This document shows positions 54,733 to 62,488 of a DNA stretch of 64,000 bases, piece by piece. Within the stretch, counting starts at the first letter, position 1. The number at the start of each line of letters is the position of its first letter. Position numbers and translations under genes: made by a program. The notes under the pieces were generated by a model that saw only the letters and a program-made list of their open reading frames with translations, was not told where the DNA came from and made no database searches. The DNA is from Glutamicibacter soli. GTDB lineage: Bacteria > Actinomycetota > Actinomycetes > Actinomycetales > Micrococcaceae. The DNA is taken from NCBI RefSeq assembly GCF_003309065.1, contig NZ_POAF01000004.1:62001-126000 (forward strand), read 5' to 3'.

Positions 54733-55677
54733 CTAAGCAGCTAGCCGGGCATCCCGCGGTGAGTAACCATATACTTCGCGGAACGCCCGGCTGAAGCTTG
54801 CCGGGTGCAGATATCCCCATTTGGCCGCAATCGAGGCAACGGAACTTTCCGGGAAACGTCGTAGTTCCCCGGCGGCGCCTTCCAGACGGCGTTCGCGAAT
54901 CCATGCCGAGACGCCTAGCCCGGTTTGCGCGAAGAGCTTGTGCACGTAGCGGGTCGAAACGTAGTGGGCCTGTGCGATCAGTTCGGGCCCGAGCTGCGGA
55001 TCGTGGAGTTGGTCCAGCGCGAAGCGTTGCATCTGCGCCAAGAGAGTCTGCGGCCGGGTGGCTAATGCCGAAGGTTTTTCTCGTTCGAACATGCTGGACA
55101 GCATGGGCAGTAGCATTTGTGCGGCGCTTGGTCCGTCCCGTTCATCCAAGTTGCCGCCGAGCGCGGTGCGTGCCAGGTTCGCCAAGAACGGTGCCGTCAA
55201 GGTAGTGAGGCCACCTCTACTGCCGCCGCCAACCCGAATGGCGGTCTGGCCGACGATGGTTTCAGCCCGAGTCCCAATGAACCACTTGGGAACGCTGAAT
55301 ACAAGCACCTCGAAGCCCCCGCGGCTTTCAAAGATTGAGGGAGTTGAGGTGTCTTGGCAGGCTAAGTCGCCGGGTCGCAGCAGGCATTGGCGCTCATCTT
55401 GCCCTATGAGAATCTCGCCCTTAGTGAGCAAATAGAGCAAGATGCTTTCCGGGTCGGCTGCAGCGATCATCTGCTGGGTGCGTGCCACTCGGTGTGCGAG
55501 TCCTTGGATGGACTGCACTGCCACCGAGCCAAGCTGGCCGCTGGCCAAGCGTGCTTCGAAAGACGGGGACACAAATTCCTCGACGCGCATGGGGAAGAAG
55601 CGTTCGGCAATCCCTGCGGACCAGTAATCCCGGCGCTCGGCGGCGGGCACCGAACGGGTGTCGAGTACGGCGGTCAT
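54733..55677 (-). CDS. AraC-family transcriptional regulator
   Basis: The start ATG 55677 (MTAVLDTRSVPAAERRDYWS) is chosen since the frame upstream is non-typical; 314 residues. The N-terminal half is an AraC_binding_2-like sensor domain (WSAGIAERFFPMRVEEF, then LLYLLTKGEILIGQDER). The C-terminal 100 residues hold the two helix-turn-helix motifs: LGPELIAQAHYVSTRYVHKL and SSVASIAAKWGYLHPASFSR, followed by FREVYGYSPRDARL. It likely activates part of the island on binding the substrate. It is convergent with the metallo-hydrolase gene. Confidence 0.9.
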   Translation of the reverse strand: MTAVLDTRSVPAAERRDYWSAGIAERFFPMRVEEFVSPSFEARLASGQLGSVAVQSIQGLAHRVARTQQMIAAADPESILLYLLTKGEILIGQDERQCLLRPGDLACQDTSTPSIFESRGGFEVLVFSVPKWFIGTRAETIVGQTAIRVGGGSRGGLTTLTAPFLANLARTALGGNLDERDGPSAAQMLLPMLSSMFEREKPSALATRPQTLLAQMQRFALDQLHDPQLGPELIAQAHYVSTRYVHKLFAQTGLGVSAWIRERRLEGAAGELRRFPESSVASIAAKWGYLHPASFSRAFREVYGYSPRDARLAA

Positions 55678-55719
55678 CGTTGCGCCCCGAAGGAAAAAAT
55701 GAGCATGGTTGCCATGACC

Positions 55720-56069
55720 TTTCCCCAAAAGTTCGATTCGTATCGTTTCGATTGTAATTTGGGTCACAAGATAAAGCAATGGGCCCTGGACTCAGCGCGC
55801 TTAGAGGAAAATTTGTCTTTGAGTTGAACGGGGATAGTCAGCTTGGTTCGCTGGCCTCCAACGCCTCGATGGCATAATCGATGATGGCTCGGGCGCGGGC
55901 GCTGGGTGCAAATCCTGTCGGCCAGACGGCAACCACCGAGGTCACTCCGCCGCGCGGATTTAGGTGGCGCGTCACCAGGCCCAGCCCCTCGCTGGACACC
56001 GGGATCTGGTTGGGACGTGACATCAGCAGGCTGTAGCCAAGGCCGCGCCCGACCAATGCACGCACGAGG
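55720..56069 (-). repeat. inverted duplication, copy B
   Basis: About 350 bp, reverse complement of 53093-53446. It holds the natural 3' end of the LysR gene and the intergenic region before the AraC gene, so this copy is probably the source. Confidence 0.93.
55733..55751. promoter_or_regulatory. putative operator upstream of the AraC gene
   Basis: TCGATTCGTATCGTTTCGA, within copy B of the duplication; core CGTATCGT. Confidence 0.55.
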
Positions 56070-56752
56070 TCGATCTGCGGAACGATGGCGCCGAATATCG
56101 GGGTCAGCTCGCGCTGGGAGAACATCAATTGCGTGTAATCAGAGCTTGGGGCGGTATCGAGCATGATCAACGGCTTTTCTGCCAAATCGGCCAGATCGAT
56201 AGACTGCGCACTAGCCAGTGGATCGGACTGCGCAAGCACCGCCATCACTTCAGTTTCTTAAACAACACTGCGCTGCAAAGTTGCCGGCAACCCGATATCG
56301 TAAACGACCGCAACATCGAGCGAACCGTCCGCCAAGGCGGGCAGAAGGTCGGAGTGGTCTCCTACGGTGATGCGGATTTCCACTTCAGGGTGCAGTCTTG
56401 CAATCCCTTCCAGTACCGCTGGCAGGACGTTGCTGGCTAATCCCGTATAACAGACCAGTGAGACCGGGCCGCGCAATTCACCGCTGACTTCGGAGAGCTC
56501 TCCAGCCAAGGAATCAGTGGCACGCAAAATTTCGCTGGCCCGCGAGGCGAAATGCGTTCCGGCAGGGGTGAGGTACATGCCGCGCGCCTTGCGCCGCACG
56601 CAAAGCTGCTCACCTACGGCCGTTTCCAGTTCGGTGATCGCGTGAGACAGCGCAGAATCTGACATGTGCAGGGACTGCGCAGCGGAGCTCAAAGTCTGGT
56701 GCTTAGGCAGCTGGGCAAATAATTCCAATTGGCGCAGGGTGAATTTAGCCAA
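55838..56752 (-). pseudogene. LysR-family regulator interrupted by an in-frame TAA
   Basis: One frame of 305 codons from ATG 56752 has a single TAA at 56258-56260 (codon 165). The N-terminal HTH is complete: FTLRQLELFAQLPKHQTLSS, then AAQSLHMSDSALSHAITELE. Substrate-domain segments lie on both sides (GPVSLVCYTGLASNVLPAVL before; SIDLADLAEKPLIMLDTAP and LVRALVGRGLGYSLLMSRPN after). No shift is needed, so one substitution explains it. A peptide of 164 residues would still carry the DNA-binding domain. It is divergent from the P450 gene, which it presumably regulated. Confidence 0.88.
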
Positions 56753-56866
56753 CGGCTATTTCCTAACTAATCGAAGAAGTATCGCTAATATTCGCAGTTT
56801 ACTGTTGGTTAGTCCGATGTGACACTTAGTGAAACAACGAACCCAGGCCCAAGCTAGGAGCCAACC

Positions 56867-58153
56867 ATGAGCGCGAACACAGCCCGTTGCCCAATGGGAC
56901 ATGGAACTACCGAACTGCCCGAACAAGCCGAGAGTCGCCCGACGCATGTAGGCGGCGTACAACATTCTGGAGCAAAAGAGGTTCCGGTAGTCAATTGGCT
57001 TCAACCGGCGCAGCTGCTCGCAGATCCGTATGGGAGTTATGCCCGGCTGCGCACCGAAGCCCCGGTCGCCTGGGTTCCGATGCTCAACAAATTCCTCGTC
57101 ACCAGTTATGCCGGATGCCATGAAATTGAGCAGGATCAGAGCATCTTCAACGCTAATGTCTCCGGATCAACCATGAATCGTGCCATCGGAGCGCACCCGA
57201 TGCTGCGCAAAGATGATCCGGAACACGCCACTGATCGACTTGCGGTCAATCCGGTACTGCGACCGAAGAACATCAAGGAAGCCTGGGCAGAGGTGTTTGC
57301 CCGCAATGCTGATATCTACCTCGATGAGTTGGAGGACGTTGGTCCGGATAACGCCGATCTTAACCGCGACTATGCAGCCCCGTTGGCCGCCAAAAACCTC
57401 GGAGATTTGGTGGGTTTGAAGGACGTCGATGTTCAAACGGTACGCACCTGGTCGCACGACTTTATTGCCGGGATAGGAAATGTCTTAGATGACCCGGAGA
57501 TCTGGAGGCGTTGCGAGGCATCCACGGAGCAAGCCGACGCGCTGATCAACGAACTCATTCCGCACTATCAACTGCACCCCAATGCTTCCATGCTTTCGGC
57601 CTGGGCCAACAGTGGTTTACCCGATGCAAATATCGCGGCCAACGTGAAGCTAAGTATTTCCGGAGGCATGAATGAACCGCAACATATGGTCACCAATATC
57701 GTGTGGGCACTGAGCAATCATCCCGACCAACGAGAGCAAGTCCTGGCTGATCCTACGGGGTGGACCGCGGTCTTTGATGAGGCGGTGCGATGGCTCTCTC
57801 CTATCGGCATGTACCCACGAGAAACCACCGTGGACACGGTGTTGGAAGGGGTTAGGATTCCGGCCGGCTCGGGTATCGCAGTGGTGGTTGCCGCGGCCAA
57901 TCATGACCCTGCCCAGTTCGGGGAAAACGCGGAGGACTTTGATATCAGCCGGCCTAAAAAATCACACCTCGCCTTTGGTGCCGGAGTGCACCTGTGCGCG
58001 GGGCATTGGGCGGCGAAGAGTGCCATCGGCCAAATCGCCGTGCCGAAAGCCTATGAACGATTCCCCGGGCTGCGCATTGAAGAATCTCGCCCCGGGCAAT
58101 GGGCAGGTTGGGTCTTCCGTGGGTTGACCAGCCTACCGGTCACCTGGAACTGA
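56867..58153 (+). CDS. cytochrome P450, GcoA/CYP255-like
   Basis: The 428-residue protein starts at ATG 56867 after TAGGAG. The heme loop is HLAFGAGVHLCAGHWAAK with the axial Cys. The K-helix ExxR is in FDEAVRWLSPIGMYPRETTV. The I-helix reads SISGGMNEPQHMVTNIVWAL, with Glu-Pro in place of the usual Ala-Gly-x-x-Thr. This and the final GWVFRGLTSLPVTWN resemble, from memory, the guaiacol/alkylguaiacol O-demethylases GcoA and AgcA. It likely demethylates or hydroxylates an aromatic. It heads an operon with ferredoxin and reductase. Confidence 0.9.
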   Translation: MSANTARCPMGHGTTELPEQAESRPTHVGGVQHSGAKEVPVVNWLQPAQLLADPYGSYARLRTEAPVAWVPMLNKFLVTSYAGCHEIEQDQSIFNANVSGSTMNRAIGAHPMLRKDDPEHATDRLAVNPVLRPKNIKEAWAEVFARNADIYLDELEDVGPDNADLNRDYAAPLAAKNLGDLVGLKDVDVQTVRTWSHDFIAGIGNVLDDPEIWRRCEASTEQADALINELIPHYQLHPNASMLSAWANSGLPDANIAANVKLSISGGMNEPQHMVTNIVWALSNHPDQREQVLADPTGWTAVFDEAVRWLSPIGMYPRETTVDTVLEGVRIPAGSGIAVVVAAANHDPAQFGENAEDFDISRPKKSHLAFGAGVHLCAGHWAAKSAIGQIAVPKAYERFPGLRIEESRPGQWAGWVFRGLTSLPVTWN

Positions 58154-58182
58154 GCAACCAAGAAACTTTTACAGGAGCAAAC

Positions 58183-58506
58183 ATGCCTAGCATTACCTTT
58201 ACCCAGCCAGACGGAACCGCGCAACGACTCGAAGTTGAGCAGGGAACCACCTTGATGCGCGCTGCGGTGAGCAATGGAATTGACGGAATCGTGGGGGAAT
58301 GCGGCGGACAGGCGATGTGCGCAACCTGCCACGTGTACATCCGTCCGGAATATGCGGACGCGCTTCCCGAACTCGGAGCAGACGAGGACGAAATGCTTGA
58401 CTGCACTGCGGCAGAACGCACCGAACGTTCACGGTTGGGCTGCCAGATCAGCACCGGGGCATCGCTGCCCGAAATTATTGTTGATATTCCCGCGGGCCAG
58501 GTGTAG
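58183..58506 (+). CDS. [2Fe-2S] ferredoxin, putidaredoxin type
   Basis: The 107-residue protein starts at ATG 58183 with CAGGAG upstream. The cluster ligands are ECGGQAMCATCHVYI and the distal LGCQIS, giving the C-x5-C-x2-C...C pattern of adrenodoxin/putidaredoxin. An acidic patch (ELGADEDEMLD) would contact the P450 and reductase. It lies 29 bp after the P450 gene and 2 bp before its reductase, so the three form a class I P450 system. Confidence 0.95.
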   Translation: MPSITFTQPDGTAQRLEVEQGTTLMRAAVSNGIDGIVGECGGQAMCATCHVYIRPEYADALPELGADEDEMLDCTAAERTERSRLGCQISTGASLPEIIVDIPAGQV

Positions 58507-58508
58507 TC

Positions 58509-59744
58509 ATGAGCGTAGTAATCATAGGCGGCGGTCAAAGCGCGCTGCAGGTTGCAGATTCGCTGCGCGGCAACGGATATACCGAGCAGATCACAATTGT
58601 TGCCGATGAGGCCGGGCTTCCATACCAGCGGCCACCGTTGTCCAAGGACTTCCTCTCTCCGCAAGGCACACCCAAGCCATTGCCGCTGCGTGGTGAAAAT
58701 TTCTTTTCGCAGAAGAGCATCAAACTGCTCGACGGCGTTAGCGCCACCGACATCGACCGTCCGAACCGCCAGGTGGCACTGTCCAACGGAAACTCCCTGG
58801 GGTATACGCATTTGGTACTCGCTACCGGTGCGCGTAACAGGCTCATTGAATGTCCGGGTTCGAAGCTCGATGGCGTGCATTCGCTGCGCACGTTGGACGA
58901 TGTGCAGGATCTGCACGCTGCGTTGCCCGCGGCCAAAAATGTGGTGGTCGTTGGGGCGGGATTTATCGGGCTCGAATTTGCTGCGGCCGCCAGAGCCCAC
59001 GACTGCCATGTGACTGTGCTGGAATTCGCCGCACGCCCAATGGCCCGTGCGCTCAGTGAGCCGATGAGCCAGTGGTTCGCGCAAGCTCACCGGGACCTTG
59101 GTGTCGAGTTGCGGCTGAACGAGGGAATCGAAAGATTCGAAGCGGCGGGCGGGGGAGAAGTAATGGCTGCGGTCTCGAGCACCGGGCAGCGATACCCGGC
59201 GGATCTGGTGTTAGTGGGCGTTGGAGTTTTGCCCAACGTAGCTCTGGCTGAAAATGCCGGGTTGGAGACCTCGAACGGAATTGTGGTGGATCAGTGCCTG
59301 CGCACCTCGGATCCCAGCATCTTTGCCTTAGGCGACTGCGCCAATTTCCCTAATGTGCATTCGCCGGGCCGAACACGGCTTGAATCGGTGCAAAATGCTA
59401 CGGACCAAGCTAGGCATTTAGCCGGCAGTATTCTCGGCGACGAGAGCCCTTATGCGGATCTCCCATGGTTCTGGTCCACCCAAGGACCTTACCGCTTGCA
59501 AATAGCTGGCCTCAGCCAAGCTGGTGACGATACCCTGGTGCTCGGCGATCCCCGGACCGCGAAATTTTCGGTGCTGTGTTTCCGAGGTGAGGCCTTGGCG
59601 GCGGTCGAATCGGTCAACTTGCCGGCAGATCATCTGGCAGCCCGGAAGCTGATCGGAGCAGGAACCCGCATTACCCGTGCCGAGGCCGAAGAAGCAGGAT
59701 TCGCGCTGAAAAATCGGGCGCGAGTTATTGCAGGAGCCGTCTGA
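58509..59744 (+). CDS. FAD-dependent ferredoxin reductase
   Basis: The 411-residue NADH-ferredoxin reductase is of the putidaredoxin-reductase type. FAD motif VVIIGGGQSALQVADSLRG, PYQRPPLSKDFLSP, NAD motif VVVVGAGFIGLEFAAAARAH and the second FAD motif SIFALGDCANF are present. A C-terminal reductase domain (FWSTQGPYRLQIAGL) follows. It passes electrons from NAD(P)H to the ferredoxin just upstream. Confidence 0.95.
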   Translation: MSVVIIGGGQSALQVADSLRGNGYTEQITIVADEAGLPYQRPPLSKDFLSPQGTPKPLPLRGENFFSQKSIKLLDGVSATDIDRPNRQVALSNGNSLGYTHLVLATGARNRLIECPGSKLDGVHSLRTLDDVQDLHAALPAAKNVVVVGAGFIGLEFAAAARAHDCHVTVLEFAARPMARALSEPMSQWFAQAHRDLGVELRLNEGIERFEAAGGGEVMAAVSSTGQRYPADLVLVGVGVLPNVALAENAGLETSNGIVVDQCLRTSDPSIFALGDCANFPNVHSPGRTRLESVQNATDQARHLAGSILGDESPYADLPWFWSTQGPYRLQIAGLSQAGDDTLVLGDPRTAKFSVLCFRGEALAAVESVNLPADHLAARKLIGAGTRITRAEAEEAGFALKNRARVIAGAV

Positions 59745-59830
59745 TTGGATTATCGCTGATGTTTGGTTTGGGTTCTTCCTTGTGGAAGCCGACGGAAGCG
59801 CAAAATCTTGGAAGCGCCAGAGTGATTGTG

Positions 59831-59850
59831 TACGTTTCGTATTGAATGCG
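59831..59850. promoter_or_regulatory. putative operator before the TetR gene
   Basis: TACGTTTCGTATTGAATGCG, a looser match to the shared core (TTCGTAT). It lies 21 bp before the TetR start and would suit autoregulation. Confidence 0.45.
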
Positions 59851-59870
59851 AAAACGCGTATGGTTGTGCC

Positions 59871-60452
59871 ATGGCAATTAGAAGTGAAGGTAGTCGTCGA
59901 GCGATTCTCGAAGCAACCATGAAGTTGCTCGACAATTCAGGGTCCGCCGGTGTTTCCGTTCAGAAACTATCAATCGAGCGTATCGCCCGCGAGGCCGGAG
60001 TCAGCAAAACCACCATTTACCGTTGGTGGCCTAGCAAGGTTGCGGTGGTCATTGATACGTTCTTGGATAATCACGTAGCTCGCACTCCGGTTCGTGAAGA
60101 TATCCCGGCTATCGATGCTCTGCGCGAGCACCTCAAATCCCTGACGGAGGTCTATGCCGGCGGCGAGGGCCGCCTGGTGGCCCAGCTTGTCGGTGAGTGC
60201 CAGCAGGATCACGCGGCACTGACTGAGTTCAAGGATCGTTTCTGGAATCCGCGAGCGGCAGCGGTAAGTGCGCTCATTGAACGTGTTATGGACGAAGGTG
60301 CGATGCGCTCGGACCTTGATCCGATGATGGTGACCGAGATGCTTTATGCTCCAGTGTATTTCCGACTGCTTGTTGAGTCTGGACCTCTGGACGCGGCCGC
60401 GGTTAACGAGATTTTGGAAACCGCCCTGGAGGGTCTCGCGGTGAGAAAATAA
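59871..60452 (+). CDS. TetR/AcrR-family repressor
   Basis: The start ATG 59871 (MAIRSEGSRRAILEATMKLL) gives 193 residues; a GTG at 59826 would cover the putative operator. The N-terminal HTH is SIERIAREAGVSKTTIYRWW, followed by PSKVAVVIDTFLDNH. The ligand domain (residues 60-193) contains ALREHLKSLTEVYAGGEGRL and LVAQLVGECQQDHAALTEFK. It lies between the reductase and thiolase genes with its own terminator, so it is the likely controller of the flanking operons. Confidence 0.92.
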   Translation: MAIRSEGSRRAILEATMKLLDNSGSAGVSVQKLSIERIAREAGVSKTTIYRWWPSKVAVVIDTFLDNHVARTPVREDIPAIDALREHLKSLTEVYAGGEGRLVAQLVGECQQDHAALTEFKDRFWNPRAAAVSALIERVMDEGAMRSDLDPMMVTEMLYAPVYFRLLVESGPLDAAAVNEILETALEGLAVRK

Positions 60453-60460
60453 GACTCAAG

Positions 60461-60510
60461 AAATCCCTGCACCTTCACGAGCTCTGCTCGTGAAGGTGCA
60501 GGGATTTCTT
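60461..60510 (+). terminator. terminator after the TetR gene
   Basis: A 22-bp perfect stem (60461-60482 with 60486-60507) is followed by TTCTT. It is very strong and likely bidirectional. Confidence 0.88.
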
Positions 60511-60558
60511 CATGAGAAAAGAAGTTCACATTAGCCATAATCGATCATTGTGCTTGTA

Positions 60559-60578
60559 GGATACGATACGGTTCGTAT
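60559..60578. promoter_or_regulatory. putative operator before the thiolase operon
   Basis: GATACGATACGGTTCGTATA; in reverse it reads CCGTATCGTATC, sharing CGTATCGTATC with the site at 63871-63894. It is followed by an AT-rich stretch and lies 140 bp before the thiolase start. Confidence 0.55.
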
Positions 60579-60717
60579 ATATTTATTTCAGAGCGCATTG
60601 ATGGAACTTTTTCTACTCTATGGCGCAGGCCAGAGCTATTTTCATGCCAATCAAAACATTTCACGCGGTCTGCGGAGCTGAACCAGGCATGCTGCCGCCA
60701 TGAAAGGAATCGTCAAC

Positions 60718-61938
60718 GTGAGTACAGCCATTGCAGCGAATGATGCGGTGATAGTCGCCTATAGCAGGACGCCTATCGGTCGTGCACGCAAGGGTTCCCT
60801 TGCGGGGGAACGCCCGGAAGATCTTGGGTTAGCCGCAGTGCGCGGTGCTATGGCCAAGCTCCCGCAGCTTCAGGGCGAGCATATCGCCGACTCCTACTTC
60901 GGCTGCGCCATGCCGCAGGGCGCGCAAGGGGACAATGTGGGCCGCCGAATTATGGTGCTCGCCGGACTGGACAATGTACCCGCGGCGACGGTGAATCGAT
61001 TTTGCGCATCCTCGTTGCAAGCTACCGCTATGGCAGCCCAAGCGATCCGTGCAGGAGATGGAGAGGTGTTCGTGGTCGGAGGCGTTGAGTCAACGAGCAG
61101 CACCCCACCGATCACCGACTCTCCATACCCCGGGTTCGCGCAATCCGCCCACCGTGCTGACGAGCTCTTTGAATCCGGTGCGCAGTGGAGCGACCCGCGA
61201 ACCGCAGGCCAACTGCCTGATATTTACATCTCCATGGGCAAGACCGCAGAATTTGTTGCCCGGAAAACAGGTACGACAAGAGCGGACCAAGATCAATGGG
61301 CGCTGACCTCTCAACTACGCGCTTCCCAAGCAGTTAAGGACGGGTACTTCGCACGGGAAATCACGCCGTTCACCACCGATGCCGGCATGCTGGTGAAAGA
61401 TGATGACGGGCCGCGGCCCAGCACCAGCTTGGAAACGCTATCCGGACTAAAACCGGTATTCCATGAATCCGGCACAGTGACCGCCGGCAATGCAAGCCCG
61501 TTGAACGACGGAGCCTCCGCGTTAGTCGTGATGAGCGCACAACGCGCGGATGAACTGGGATTGACTCCGCTGGCACGTATTCTGGGCAGCGCAGCCAGCG
61601 GACTGTCCCCTGAAATTATGGGTCTAGGACCTGTGGAGTCGTCCCGGCGCCTGCTGCAGCGACTGGGCTTGGGAATCAATGACATTGACATTGTGGAACT
61701 CAATGAAGCATTCGCCGCACAGGTAGTTCCTACGGTGCGGGAATTGGGTGCCGACCCGGAGAAGGTCAACCCCTTTGGCGGTGCCATTGCTCTGGGTCAC
61801 CCATTTGGTGCCACAGGTACCAGGCTTGTGGGCACTCTGGTTAATGGATTGCAAGCCAAGGATGGAGCTCTCGGTTTGGCGACGCTTTGCGTGGGTGGCG
61901 GCCAGGGGATGGCGATGGTTGTGGAGCGTTTATCATGA
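60718..61938 (+). CDS. acetyl-CoA C-acyltransferase (thiolase)
   Basis: GTG 60718 is chosen because AAAGGA stands 9 bp before it; ATG 60700 lacks a site. The 406-residue enzyme has the acyl-accepting Cys in TVNRFCASSLQATAMAAQAI, TAGNASPLNDGASALVVMS, ELNEAFAAQVVPTV, catalytic His in GGAIALGHPFGATGTRLVG and the second Cys in LCVGGGQGMAMV. It degrades 3-ketoacyl-CoA to acetyl-CoA. It overlaps the thioesterase gene by 4 bp. With the VAO-type oxidase it could shorten an aromatic side chain after CoA activation, although no CoA ligase is in the window. Confidence 0.93.
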   Translation: MSTAIAANDAVIVAYSRTPIGRARKGSLAGERPEDLGLAAVRGAMAKLPQLQGEHIADSYFGCAMPQGAQGDNVGRRIMVLAGLDNVPAATVNRFCASSLQATAMAAQAIRAGDGEVFVVGGVESTSSTPPITDSPYPGFAQSAHRADELFESGAQWSDPRTAGQLPDIYISMGKTAEFVARKTGTTRADQDQWALTSQLRASQAVKDGYFAREITPFTTDAGMLVKDDDGPRPSTSLETLSGLKPVFHESGTVTAGNASPLNDGASALVVMSAQRADELGLTPLARILGSAASGLSPEIMGLGPVESSRRLLQRLGLGINDIDIVELNEAFAAQVVPTVRELGADPEKVNPFGGAIALGHPFGATGTRLVGTLVNGLQAKDGALGLATLCVGGGQGMAMVVERLS

Positions 61939-62360
61939 GTCAACAAGCCCAGATTGCCGAACCGGCACACTCGATGCTTGCCGCAGACAAGAGTCTGGAA
62001 CGGCTGGGGATCCGCGTGTTGAGCGCCAGCGAAGGGCGCGCCACCGCGGTGTTGCAGGTGGAAGCCGATATGGCCAACGGACACGGCATTGCCCACGGTG
62101 GCTACGTTTTTGCCGTGGCGGATACCGCATTTGCCATGGCTGCGAACACCTTCGGCGCGGGCATTGCCACGGCCGAGGCCGATATCTCTTATCTCAGCCC
62201 GGCCCATATTGGCGAAGAGCTGGTGGCGCAGGCCGAAGTGAGTTTCCATGAAGGGCGGCGAATGATTGTCGACGTCCTGGTGCGTGCCGGAAAGCGAACC
62301 GTGGCGGTTTATCGGGGCAGTGGACGAGCATTGCGCACGGGGACCGAACCGACCATGTAA
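61935..62360 (+). CDS. PaaI-type hotdog thioesterase
   Basis: ATG 61935 overlaps the thiolase stop (ATGA). The 141-residue hotdog-fold protein has MANGHGIAHGGYVFAVADTA, with the HGG and catalytic Asp (ADTAFAMAAN) of PaaI enzymes, and DISYLSPAHIGEELVAQAEV. The family hydrolyses hydroxyphenylacetyl- and related aryl-CoA esters, freeing CoA from dead-end intermediates. This supports an aromatic-CoA route. Confidence 0.92.
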   Translation: MSQQAQIAEPAHSMLAADKSLERLGIRVLSASEGRATAVLQVEADMANGHGIAHGGYVFAVADTAFAMAANTFGAGIATAEADISYLSPAHIGEELVAQAEVSFHEGRRMIVDVLVRAGKRTVAVYRGSGRALRTGTEPTM

Positions 62361-62371
62361 TGTCCAACGAC

Positions 62372-62411
62372 AAGGCACCCGAGGAATGCTCAATCTCCTC
62401 GGGTGCCTTTT
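62372..62411 (+). terminator. terminator of the thiolase-thioesterase operon
   Basis: AAGGCACCCGAGGA (62372-62385) pairs with TCCTCGGGTGCCTT (62396-62409), followed by TT. Confidence 0.88.
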
Positions 62412-62438
62412 GTACTTCAATGACCAGAAGCACATAGC

Positions 62439-62479
62439 AAAACTGCGCCCGAGTTCCGTCTGGAATCCGGATGCAGTTT
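62439..62479 (-). terminator. terminator of the old-yellow-enzyme gene
   Basis: On the minus strand AAACTGC pairs with GCAGTTT, with an inner imperfect stem (CCGGATTCC with GGAACTCGG) and a TTTT end. It begins about 10 bp past the stop codon. Confidence 0.65.
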
Positions 62480-62488
62480 CCTAGTGGA

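Noticed and set aside
56258-56260. Possibility that the TAA in the LysR gene is recoded
   Set aside because: No recoding signal is visible and TAA readthrough is not known for LysR regulators. A nonsense mutation is simpler.
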